53,350 nucleotides of DNA from Deltaproteobacteria bacterium (GTDB lineage: Bacteria; Desulfobacterota; Syntrophia; Syntrophales; Smithellaceae): positions 1-53,350 of the forward strand of contig JAGVUJ010000018.1 of assembly GCA_019136325.1 (NCBI GenBank), in the 5' to 3' direction. Below are positions 8,101 to 14,596 of the stretch, one piece after another. How positions within the stretch are numbered: position 1 is the stretch's first letter; each line of letters starts with the position of its first letter. A model generated the notes under the pieces. That model was not told the origin of the DNA. It saw only the letters and a list, made by a program, of their open reading frames with translations, and did no database searches. The position numbers were made by a program, and so were the translations under genes.

Positions 8101-9388
8101 TATAACCGGCGAAAAGATTCCCATAAAAAACAATTCCCGCGTCAAACTGCTTTTATCCAATATGGGAAGGCTTTCGGTCGACGTGCTGGCGGCCACGATC
8201 CGCGGTTTGGGCATCAACGCGGAAACCATGCCCGTACCCGATATTTACACCCTGCAAATGGCGCGCAATCATGCCTCCGGCAAGGAATGCCTGCCCTCTC
8301 ATCTCGTTTTGGGCAGTACGCTTAAATACCTGTCCTCGGATAAATACCGTAAGGATGAGATCTACATCTTGTTCGTACCGACAACCACCGGACCCTGCAG
8401 AACCGGCCAGTATTTTGTTTTTTTTGAAAATCTTTTCCGGGATTTGCGATTGGAAAACGTCGTTGTTTTTACGCTGGATGCCGACAATTCCTATAACGAA
8501 CTGGGCCCTGAATTTTCAAAATATGCCTGGTGGGCCGTGCTGATCGGCGATTATATGAAGGATATTGAAACATCCTTGAGAACATGCGCCGTTGATCCGG
8601 CCGGGGCTATATCCCATTACAATGACGCGTGGCAAGAATTAATCCGTGTTGCGGAGCGGGACATTACGCAATCCCTGCCGGCTTTAAGAAAAATTTCCGG
8701 TGAGATATCGAAAATATCCTTAAAACAAAAAATAGATAACTGTCCAAAGGTGTTGATTGTAGGAGAAATTTACGTACGGCGTGATGATTTTGCGGTCGAT
8801 GAGCTCATCAGGCATTTCAGTCGCCGGGGAATCATCGCCAAGGTCTCCAATGTTGCCGAATGGGTTTATTATTGTGACTTTGTTCGGCATCACGAGCTGC
8901 AAAAGAAGTTGAATCTTTATCCCTGGTACAAAAAAATATTTTCATCTGAATTCTCAAACATTATGAAATGGAAAATCGAGCACGCTTATAAAAAGAAGGT
9001 TGAAAGCAATATCCGCGAAATACTCTCCACAACCGGACTGGTTCCTCATTCTCCGCATGACATGGATGAGATTATGGAAAACACGGAAAAACATTTTGTC
9101 AATCATGACCTTTATTCCGAAATAAGCATTTCCAGCGGTGTTGCCGCCACGGCCATGATGAATGGTTATTCCGGTATTGTTAATATTTCTCCTTTTGCCT
9201 GTTTGATCGGCCGGGTTATCGAGGGCGTCCTGACCCCGTGGGCGCGAGAGAGAAAGTATCCGGCGATTTCAATCGAAATAGACGGGAATCTGTTGCCTCC
9301 GAATGTGATGAATAAGCTGGAAATTTTCATGCTGAATGTTTTACGATTCAAAGACAACGGCGGTGTTCACAACCGAAACGAATATTAA
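5120..9388 (+). CDS. Giant acyl-CoA dehydratase activase-related protein (two BcrAD/BadFG ATPase domains + DUF2229 + HgdB-like region)
   Basis: A 1422-residue multidomain protein. Residues 3-250 and 296-560 are two ASKHA ATPase domains of the HgdC/BcrAD/BadFG type (DGGSTTTKA at 302-310). Each keeps the two cysteines that in HgdC bridge a [4Fe-4S] cluster: C118 (CASGTGEF) and C156; C428 (CSAGTGSFLEE) and C469. A Cys motif C590-x2-C593-x3-C597 with C615 follows. Residues about 670-1000 match DUF2229 (C916 in NFSCAPDSF), and the last 400 resemble the COG3581 2-hydroxyacyl-CoA dehydratase-related region (C1057 in KECLPSH, C1093 in GPCRTGQ). Known activators of this family inject an electron into (R)-2-hydroxyacyl-CoA dehydratase or benzoyl-CoA reductase. 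The substrate of these fused giants is unknown; no dehydratase alpha/beta genes lie nearby. mobA follows after 14 bases. Confidence 0.9.
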   Translation: MQTLGINIGSSSVKVVLLDGQNIVWGKVEPHEGNFVHTLEKILSLKTLPPLIRSLATGTEGRNLLNIKSVIEPLCIEAVLQHLNYRVDALVSLGGEDLVVYTIDENKKIITSFAGNKCASGTGEFFKQQLIRMDMNLDDIHAISEGSRILKLSSRCSVFMKSDCTHRLNKGEANRGDIVLSLSDVMAAKVIDFIKKARLTNKKILLVGGVTQNQHLIRFIRECMPENEFIVPPEATYFEAYGAALLAGSSGSFLPDREKLFKPNMVQFKRFKSLKTAEGKVQYLESPKAKVVAGREYILGVDGGSTTTKACLIDMETSEITASFYGRTHGDPVKALKNCFIEMQKQIRADVGDGAIKITLAATTGSSRELLGVFLETPGVYNEIIAHAIGTTFYQKDIDTIFEIGGQDAKYVLLKNKVPIDYAMNEACSAGTGSFLEESAQGDLNIHHAREIGDIALQAVEPLKFGEHCSAFINSDVRKAIQQGASREDITAGIVTSIVSNYLNRVVGNRTIGKNIVLQGGVAKNKAVPLAFAMLLDKNILVPPDPELMGCFGVGILARQKLNEGFLSKTDYNLDKILATEIVYEKEFQCNACDNLCPIRVLNVNGHRYMFGGRCNKYANIRKKKNFDENAVIDYIEQRNAILFNQCAPDPAQLIRKKDIVVGIPKCFSVYTLWPLYAWFFHLLGVEVALSAEIVHEGTARVESTYCFPAEIAHGAVQDIFNRHVDYIFLPHFRDMESYESNTPACFCPITQSLPYYIRKAFPEIPEDKYLAPVISFMYGLQKAAEPFIAMAVKLGIPESDAQKAFHIAHEKQKECFKKFSQLGQLAIENARKSQTPVIAVLGRPYNSFTPDANMGIPRKYTSRGYTVIPFDILPFDDQGIYPNMYWYYGQQDMKAAALLKNQDNIFVTYISNFSCAPDSFMLHYLKWMMGMKPFLILELDSHTADAGVDTRIEAFLDIIEGYRSKIDDIRESRYDNGLRFINNRDEEIHIKNTITGEKIPIKNNSRVKLLLSNMGRLSVDVLAATIRGLGINAETMPVPDIYTLQMARNHASGKECLPSHLVLGSTLKYLSSDKYRKDEIYILFVPTTTGPCRTGQYFVFFENLFRDLRLENVVVFTLDADNSYNELGPEFSKYAWWAVLIGDYMKDIETSLRTCAVDPAGAISHYNDAWQELIRVAERDITQSLPALRKISGEISKISLKQKIDNCPKVLIVGEIYVRRDDFAVDELIRHFSRRGIIAKVSNVAEWVYYCDFVRHHELQKKLNLYPWYKKIFSSEFSNIMKWKIEHAYKKKVESNIREILSTTGLVPHSPHDMDEIMENTEKHFVNHDLYSEISISSGVAATAMMNGYSGIVNISPFACLIGRVIEGVLTPWARERKYPAISIEIDGNLLPPNVMNKLEIFMLNVLRFKDNGGVHNRNEY

Positions 9389-9402
9389 TTTTTTATTTTT
9401 TT

Positions 9403-9987
9403 ATGAAAAATCTTGTCACAGGAATCATTTTAGCCGGTGGAAAAAACTCCCGCATGGGTGTCAACAAAGCCTTTCTGAAAATCGACGGTATCTTTCTGAT
9501 CGATAAAATATTATCCGTTTACCGGAATATTTTTTCTGAAATAATTATGGTAACCAACGATCCTCTTTCCTACTCCGCATCCTCGGACACAATGATCGTC
9601 ACGGATATTTACAAAGGCAAGGGGTCTCTTGGCGGCATTTACACGGGATTGTTTTACAGCCGGCACGATTATGCTTTTGTCGCCGCCTGCGACATGCCGT
9701 CTTTAAATGAAAATTTTATAAAATACATGATCGGGCAGGCCGGCAAACATGACATTATCGTGCCCGAAATTCCGGAAGGATTTCAGGCCCTGCACGCGAT
9801 ATACTCCCGTCGCTGTCTGCCGGCAATGAAGAAAATGATCTTATCCGACACATTGAAAATTGCCGGATTGTTCAAAGACATGCCTACGCTCAAAATCACC
9901 GGGGACGAAATCCATTCCTTCGAGAAGGATTCGGAAATGTTTCGCAACATCAATACGCCGGACGATTTGAAGGCGTATCAGAAGTAG
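9403..9987 (+). CDS. mobA: Molybdenum cofactor guanylyltransferase
   Basis: A 194-residue nucleotidyltransferase that attaches GMP to molybdopterin to make the guanine dinucleotide cofactor used by DMSO-reductase-family enzymes such as formate dehydrogenases. The loop LAGGKNSRMGVNKAFL (10-25) is the GTP-binding signature, AACDMPSL carries the metal-binding aspartate, and the C-terminal NINTPDDL is typical of MobA. No clear ribosome site stands in the 14-base T-rich gap after the activase, so it is probably translated from the same message. The stop is eight bases from the stop of the converging J-domain gene. Confidence 0.92.
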   Translation: MKNLVTGIILAGGKNSRMGVNKAFLKIDGIFLIDKILSVYRNIFSEIIMVTNDPLSYSASSDTMIVTDIYKGKGSLGGIYTGLFYSRHDYAFVAACDMPSLNENFIKYMIGQAGKHDIIVPEIPEGFQALHAIYSRRCLPAMKKMILSDTLKIAGLFKDMPTLKITGDEIHSFEKDSEMFRNINTPDDLKAYQK

Positions 9988-9995
9988 TTTTTCGC

Positions 9996-10712
9996 TTATT
10001 CATGCACCGGCGTCGGCTGCACCCATTTTTTACTTTCGGCGCTGTAAAACCATTTGTCGGGAAAGCCGCGACGACGGATGAAGACCGGGTTGTCCGCCCA
10101 CGCCAGAAGTTCTTTATAGGCGCTGTGAATTTTTCGGAAGGTGGCTGCCTTCCCGCCCAGATCAGGATGATGAATTTTGACCTGACGACGGTAAGCGCTC
10201 TTGATGATCCTGCTCAGATCAGACGATCCGAGATCGTCCTTTTTTATTTCCAGGCAACTCAGAGATTCCATTTTAACGGATGGTATTTTTACCATTCGGG
10301 GCCGTTGCGATCCGTCCGCAATAGCGCAACGTTTTGCCAGTTTCAGAACGTGCTGTGACGCCAGATAATTTTTATGAGTTCTGTCCGATACCTGCCACCA
10401 CGCTTCGCCCAGGTTATTCGTCATCCGGTTGAAATCAGCCGCCGGATCGCTTCCCTCTTTCCGCCGGATCGAATAGCGGAAGATTTCCCGGCATCCAAAA
10501 GGAACAACATCCAGAATAATCACGCTGTCCGAAAAATAAAAGGTCGCGTAGCGGGTATTCAATGCCTGTAACAGACCGTTTTTCATATTGAGTTTCTGTC
10601 TCAAATGTTGACGGCATTTTACCGAACAGTAACGGCGGGCTTTTATATTTTCAGTTTTTCCGCACGAAAGACAAAAATTTTTTTTCTCGATTTCGGGAGA
10701 ATGGATTAGCAT
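9996..10712 (-). CDS. Zinc-ribbon and C-terminal J-domain protein
   Basis: A 238-residue protein of unknown role. An N-terminal CxxC...CxxxC set (C14, C17, C29, C33) predicts a small zinc ribbon. The middle part (about 45-150) has no family I can name. The C-terminal J domain is about 155-205, with the diagnostic HPD at 182-184 inside QVKIHHPDLGGK, then the helix FRKIHSAYKELLAW. J domains stimulate the ATPase of a DnaK-type Hsp70; here the J domain is terminal, not N-terminal as in DnaJ, and there is no Gly/Phe region. It may recruit Hsp70 to a particular client. No Shine-Dalgarno sequence is evident before the ATG. Confidence 0.75.
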   Translation of the reverse strand: MLIHSPEIEKKNFCLSCGKTENIKARRYCSVKCRQHLRQKLNMKNGLLQALNTRYATFYFSDSVIILDVVPFGCREIFRYSIRRKEGSDPAADFNRMTNNLGEAWWQVSDRTHKNYLASQHVLKLAKRCAIADGSQRPRMVKIPSVKMESLSCLEIKKDDLGSSDLSRIIKSAYRRQVKIHHPDLGGKAATFRKIHSAYKELLAWADNPVFIRRRGFPDKWFYSAESKKWVQPTPVHE

Positions 10713-10724
10713 CTTGGTTTGTAA

Positions 10725-10754
10725 GGCATCCGGTCGTTGAAAAAACCGGATGCC
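10725..10754. repeat. 10-base inverted repeat between the cam and J-domain genes
   Basis: GGCATCCGGT (10725-10734) is a perfect inverse of ACCGGATGCC (10745-10754), with a 10-base A-rich loop. It lies 16 bases after the carbonic anhydrase stop and 12 bases before the J-domain start. It lacks a T-run on either side, so it may be an mRNA-end stabiliser, a rho-type site or an operator, not a classical terminator. Confidence 0.6.
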
Positions 10755-10770
10755 CGTTTCCGCTTGATTA

Positions 10771-11385
10771 TTATTTGCCGGCCGCCAGATAACCTTTAGC
10801 CAGCGCTTTGTTCACGTGTAATACGCCTTTATTCATATCTTTCAGGGGATAATCCGGCGTAATCGCCGGCAGCGCATCCGCGTCCGCCTGTGTTTTGATC
10901 ACCGATCCTGCCGGAACATAGTGTCCGTCAGCAACCCGAACCCCCATTAAAATCACGCCCGGTTCCACGACGCAATTTCTGCCCACGATTGATTTAAAAA
11001 CAAGAACCTTCATACCGACAAAGGTATCATCCATGACAACGGCCGGTCCGTGAATTTGAACCTGATGCGCCAGAGAAACGCGCTTCCCGACATAGACCGC
11101 ATATTTTTTACCGTCCACGTCCATCTGATTTTTTTCAACAGGTTTTCCGTCCAGTTCCGTTTCCAGAGCATGGATTACAACGCCATCCTGAATATTGGTG
11201 TCATCGCCGACATGCAGCGGTTGACCTTCATCACCGCGTACACAGGCCGTGGGAGCGACCATGACGTTTTCACCCAGGATGACATTACCGATGACCGCCG
11301 CCAGCGGGTGAACGTAAGTTCCCTTCCCGATAACCGGTTCGGATATCGTTGAACTAAAATCTGTTTTTACATTCTTTTCGATCAT
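10771..11385 (-). CDS. Cam-type gamma carbonic anhydrase
   Basis: A 204-residue left-handed beta-helix protein closely patterned on the Methanosarcina thermophila Cam enzyme, which hydrates CO2 to bicarbonate as a trimer. Metal ligands H72, H107 and H112 are present in the motifs IHALET and SLAHQVQIHG. So are the residues that mark true Cam and are missing from CamH: E53 in RGDEGQP (Glu62), the acidic-loop E75 (Glu84), and N64/Q66 in NIQDG. The ATG at 11385 is chosen because GGAGG is five bases upstream; a longer frame opens at 11412. Unlike archaeal Cam I see no signal peptide, so a cytoplasmic location is inferred. It stands alone between two intergenic gaps. Confidence 0.88.
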   Translation of the reverse strand: MIEKNVKTDFSSTISEPVIGKGTYVHPLAAVIGNVILGENVMVAPTACVRGDEGQPLHVGDDTNIQDGVVIHALETELDGKPVEKNQMDVDGKKYAVYVGKRVSLAHQVQIHGPAVVMDDTFVGMKVLVFKSIVGRNCVVEPGVILMGVRVADGHYVPAGSVIKTQADADALPAITPDYPLKDMNKGVLHVNKALAKGYLAAGK

Positions 11386-11420
11386 TTTTTCCTCCATTTT
11401 AATGTGACTCAATTATCACG

Positions 11421-11431
11421 CGCACGGTGCG
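11421..11431. promoter_or_regulatory. Small palindrome upstream of the carbonic anhydrase gene
   Basis: CGCAC-G-GTGCG, a perfect 11-base palindrome 36 bases before the chosen start. A possible operator; no regulator can be assigned. I see no clear promoter elsewhere in 11386-11516. Confidence 0.3.
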
Positions 11432-11516
11432 GTGAAATGAGCAAGTCGAATTATTCCGTTTCTATTTGTCGGAGATCGATTCAATTTTCCATGGCTTGAG
11501 ATAAGCAGGTAATCGT

Positions 11517-12155
11517 TCACGTCACAGGCTTCAACGAATCGTCTCTTTTTTCTTTTTCTCTCTGCAACAGCTCTTTCCAGACGTTATTGACCGTTTTTTG
11601 TGTTTCCGGAAGGCTTCTTCTGTTGTCAATAACGATATCCGCCAGTATCGCTTTTTTGCCGATCGGCATCTGACTTTTCAATCGTCTCTCCGCCTCTTCC
11701 CGGCAGATACGATTGCGGGCTGTCAGTCGATGAATCTGATCTTCCGGATCGATCAGAACAAGCAGGATGACATCAAAAAGGTGCTGCTTCCGGCCCTCAA
11801 ACAAAAGCGGAATATCCGAAAGCACGATGGCGTGAGGGTCTTTTTTGCCGATCTTTTCCAGTTGTCTGCGCCATTCCTGATAAACCAGAGGATGAACGAT
11901 TTTGTTCAACGCATGCAGTTTTTTTTTGTCGGCAAAAACAATGCTGCCAAGTTTAATCCGGTCGATTTTTCTATTCGCTTGAAGAATCTCCCGTCCGAAA
12001 CAATCCACGATCTTTTGCCATGCGGTATTTTCCGGCTCCTGAACTTTATGGGCAAGAAGATCGAAATCGATGAGATAGGCTCCCTTTTGCACAAACATTT
12101 TGGCCACGGTTGATTTGCCGCAGGCAATGCCGCCTGTTAATCCGACGTTCAGCAT
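11517..12155 (-). CDS. coaE: Dephospho-CoA kinase
   Basis: A 212-residue P-loop kinase performing the last step of CoA synthesis, phosphorylation of dephospho-CoA on the ribose 3'-OH. Walker A is GLTGGIACGKST (5-16); DFDLLAHKV and LSDIPLLFEG are family motifs, and the lid region contains RLTARNRI. Length is typical (about 200). It begins four bases after the coaX stop, making a CoA pair: pantothenate kinase followed by the final kinase. The two are last in a run valS-nadC-birA-coaX-coaE with overlaps or gaps of only a few bases. Confidence 0.95.
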   Translation of the reverse strand: MLNVGLTGGIACGKSTVAKMFVQKGAYLIDFDLLAHKVQEPENTAWQKIVDCFGREILQANRKIDRIKLGSIVFADKKKLHALNKIVHPLVYQEWRRQLEKIGKKDPHAIVLSDIPLLFEGRKQHLFDVILLVLIDPEDQIHRLTARNRICREEAERRLKSQMPIGKKAILADIVIDNRRSLPETQKTVNNVWKELLQREKEKRDDSLKPVT

Positions 12156-12159
12156 AATT

Positions 12160-12936
12160 TTATTTCTTGTTCAGGTCGTAAATAAAACGCAGACCGTCCA
12201 GCGTAAGCATCTCTTCTATTTTTTCGATTGTCTTCGTTTCCGGCGCAATAATGTTGGCCAGCCCTCCCGTGGCGATCACCAGCGGCTTTGTTTTCACCTC
12301 CGCCTTGATTCTGTTAACAATCCCGTCCACGAGCCCCGCGTAACCAAACATGATCCCTGCCTGCATGGCGCTTATCGTATCCTTGGTAATGGCGGTCTTC
12401 GGCTTACTGAATTCGACGCGCGGCAATTTCGATGCTCTCTCAAAAAGCGCCTCGCTGGAAATCACAATTCCCGGAGCTATGCACCCGCCCATGTACTCAC
12501 CTTTGGGCGACACATAATCAAAGGTCGTTGCCGTGCCAAAATCGACGATGATGCATTCTTGCCGGTATTTATTAAAAGCCGCAACGGCATTGACAATCCG
12601 GTCGGCGCCGACTTCTCTGGGATTGTCATAAAAAATCGGCATTCCGGTTTTGATACCAGGACCCACAATCAAAGGTTTGACGCTGAAATATTTAACACAG
12701 AGGGGTTCCAGAATATTGAGCATGGGCGGCACCACACAGGAAATAATGATGGCGGAAACCGCTTTCATTTCTTTGGCTTTCTTCCGGCTGGACTGGTACA
12801 AATTATAAATCAGCACGCCGTATTCATCAATGGTATGATCGATTTCCGTTCGGATGCGCCAGTCGTGGATCAGCTTCTCTCCATCAAAAAGTCCCAGAAC
12901 GGTATTGGTGTTGCCGACGTCAATTACCAGAAGCAT
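12160..12936 (-). CDS. coaX: Type III pantothenate kinase
   Basis: A 258-residue ASKHA-fold kinase that phosphorylates pantothenate, the first step of CoA synthesis. Its N-terminal [14 protein letters not shown] is the phosphate-binding loop; [11 protein letters not shown] (about 107-117) and [12 protein letters not shown] (about 128-140) are the remaining type III signatures. This class is insensitive to CoA feedback and usually needs a monovalent cation. The stop is four bases before coaE and the start five bases after the birA stop, so expression with the upstream genes is likely. Confidence 0.96.
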   Translation of the reverse strand: MLLVIDVGNTNTVLGLFDGEKLIHDWRIRTEIDHTIDEYGVLIYNLYQSSRKKAKEMKAVSAIIISCVVPPMLNILEPLCVKYFSVKPLIVGPGIKTGMPIFYDNPREVGADRIVNAVAAFNKYRQECIIVDFGTATTFDYVSPKGEYMGGCIAPGIVISSEALFERASKLPRVEFSKPKTAITKDTISAMQAGIMFGYAGLVDGIVNRIKAEVKTKPLVIATGGLANIIAPETKTIEKIEEMLTLDGLRFIYDLNKK

Positions 12937-12941
12937 ATTTT

Positions 12942-13769
12942 TTACCTCATTATCGTAGAATCTCCGGCCGAGACCGTGATTGCTTTGTTTTCTGCCGTCA
13001 TCAGAATCAGTGAACCATTATCATCAAGGCCGACGGCCGTTCCTTCTATTGCTTCATTTTTAAACACGATCTTCATCTGCCGTCCGATCATCGGCGCCAA
13101 CCGGAGCCATTCCTGCCTGACCGGAATGAATCCTTTTTGCAGCAGTTGTTTATAACATTTTTCCAGATTTTCATAGAGGCTAATTATCAATTCCTGACGG
13201 GAAATGATCGCGCCCGTTTCGATGGCCAGAGAGGTGGCAATGTTACGAATTTCCTCCGGAAATCGATGCGTGTCCATATTAACATTGATGCCGATACCCA
13301 GCACAATAAAATTAATTTTGTTTGCGGATAGTTTTGCCTGCGACAAGATGCCGCAGACTTTTTTTCCACGAATCATTACATCATTCGGCCATTTGAGCGT
13401 AATCCCGGAACAATAACGATCCAGCGCCCGGGCAACGGCGACACCGGCCATCAGAGGAATTTGAGACGCCCTGAACGTTTCTAATTCCGGCTTCAAAATA
13501 ACAGAGGTGTAAATATTGTCCCCTGGAGGAGAATGCCATCTGCGTTGCAATCGACCTTTGCCGCCGGTTTGACTATCGGCAATCACGGCTGTTCCCTCCG
13601 CCGCATTGTGCATTCCCAGAGAAAAGGCTGTGTCGTTGGTTGAATGAACTTCCTGATAAAAATGAAGATTTTTCCCGAATAATTTTCCAGCCAGGCTTTT
13701 TTTGAATAATTCCAGATTCCCGTCCATATTGTCAAATTGCCGGCAAAGAATGTTAGGATTTTTTAACAC
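12942..13769 (-). CDS. birA: Biotin-protein ligase without regulatory DNA-binding domain
   Basis: A 275-residue class I biotin ligase that forms biotinyl-AMP and transfers biotin to carrier lysines. The [17 protein letters not shown] stretch (about 69-85) corresponds to the GRGRR nucleotide-binding motif, and KWPNDVMI with [10 protein letters not shown] forms the rest of the site; a C-terminal SH3-like part ends the protein. There is no N-terminal helix-turn-helix, so it should not repress biotin genes. The start is uncertain: the GTG at 13769 overlaps nadC by seven bases, and an ATG at 13727 is an alternative; neither has a good ribosome site. A likely client is the biotin carrier serving the carboxyltransferase at 33420, but no carrier gene is in the window. 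Confidence 0.92.
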   Translation of the reverse strand: MLKNPNILCRQFDNMDGNLELFKKSLAGKLFGKNLHFYQEVHSTNDTAFSLGMHNAAEGTAVIADSQTGGKGRLQRRWHSPPGDNIYTSVILKPELETFRASQIPLMAGVAVARALDRYCSGITLKWPNDVMIRGKKVCGILSQAKLSANKINFIVLGIGINVNMDTHRFPEEIRNIATSLAIETGAIISRQELIISLYENLEKCYKQLLQKGFIPVRQEWLRLAPMIGRQMKIVFKNEAIEGTAVGLDDNGSLILMTAENKAITVSAGDSTIMR

Positions 13770-14596
13770 GATCTGATTTTTAAAGAAATGTCGGCGGCTC
13801 TGACGGAATGTGTCAGTTCGCCCACAGAAATGAAATCTACTCCGGTAGCGGCTATTGCCGCAACATTGCGCAGACTGACGTTCCCGGACGCTTCCAGAAG
13901 GGCACGGCCGGCCACATGATCAACCGCTTTTCTCATTGCCGGAACGCTCATATTATCAAGCATGATGATATCCACGCCGCAGGACAGCGCTTCCTTGACC
14001 TCTTTCAAATTCGTTGTTTCAACTTCAATGGTCATTTTTCCGGAGAGACTTTTCCTTTGCGCCTTAACAGCGGCAGTAATGCCGCCCGCTGCTTCGATAT
14101 GATTGTCTTTGATGAGAATTCCGTCATACAATCCGATCCGGTGGTTACACCCTCCGCCCAGCCGGACGGCCATTTTATCAAGGATGCGTAATCCAGGGAC
14201 CGTTTTACGTGTGTCGAGAATTTTCGCCCTGCTATTGCCTACGGCTTCAACATATTTCTCGGTCAACGTGGCAATGCCGCACATACGTTGAAAGAGATTC
14301 AGAGATACCCGCTCCGCCTTTAAAATTCCGGATAAACTCCCGGATATTTCAGCAATCACGGCGCCTTTTTTTACATGGCATGCATCTCTGATTAATTTTT
14401 TAATTTTGATGTTTTTATCCAGAATTTTGAAAGTCGCCTCAAAGACATCAATTCCCGCGACGATAAAATCATCCTTGGCAATCGCCAGCGCCCTGCCCTT
14501 CTTCCCGGCACGGACAGTAGCTCCGGTCGTAATATCTCCCGTGCCGATATCTTCTGCCAAAGCGTTTTTGATTATTTTGATAATTTCCGGCTTCAT
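13763..14596 (-). CDS. nadC: Nicotinate-nucleotide pyrophosphorylase (quinolinate phosphoribosyltransferase)
   Basis: A 277-residue enzyme converting quinolinate and PRPP to nicotinate mononucleotide in de novo NAD synthesis. Visible signatures are AEDIGTGDITTGATV (N-terminal), ERVSLNLFQRMCGIAT, DTRKTVPGLRILDK (substrate-binding Arg/Lys), KDNHI, VETTNLKEV and IIMLDNMS, ending in EASGNVSLRNV and GVDFISVGELTHS. Its ATG shares one base with the valS TGA, a stop-start overlap suggesting translational coupling. nadA and nadB are not nearby. Confidence 0.97.
   Translation of the reverse strand: MKPEIIKIIKNALAEDIGTGDITTGATVRAGKKGRALAIAKDDFIVAGIDVFEATFKILDKNIKIKKLIRDACHVKKGAVIAEISGSLSGILKAERVSLNLFQRMCGIATLTEKYVEAVGNSRAKILDTRKTVPGLRILDKMAVRLGGGCNHRIGLYDGILIKDNHIEAAGGITAAVKAQRKSLSGKMTIEVETTNLKEVKEALSCGVDIIMLDNMSVPAMRKAVDHVAGRALLEASGNVSLRNVAAIAATGVDFISVGELTHSVRAADISLKIRSC

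Noticed and set aside
10725..10754. Inverted repeat considered as a rho-independent terminator
   Set aside because: Stem is good, but neither strand has a T-run after it; kept as an inverted repeat only.
12100..13155. 351-residue plus-strand open frame
   Set aside because: It lies wholly antisense to coaE, coaX and birA, which have clear motifs; its composition is that of a mirror frame and there is no ribosome site.
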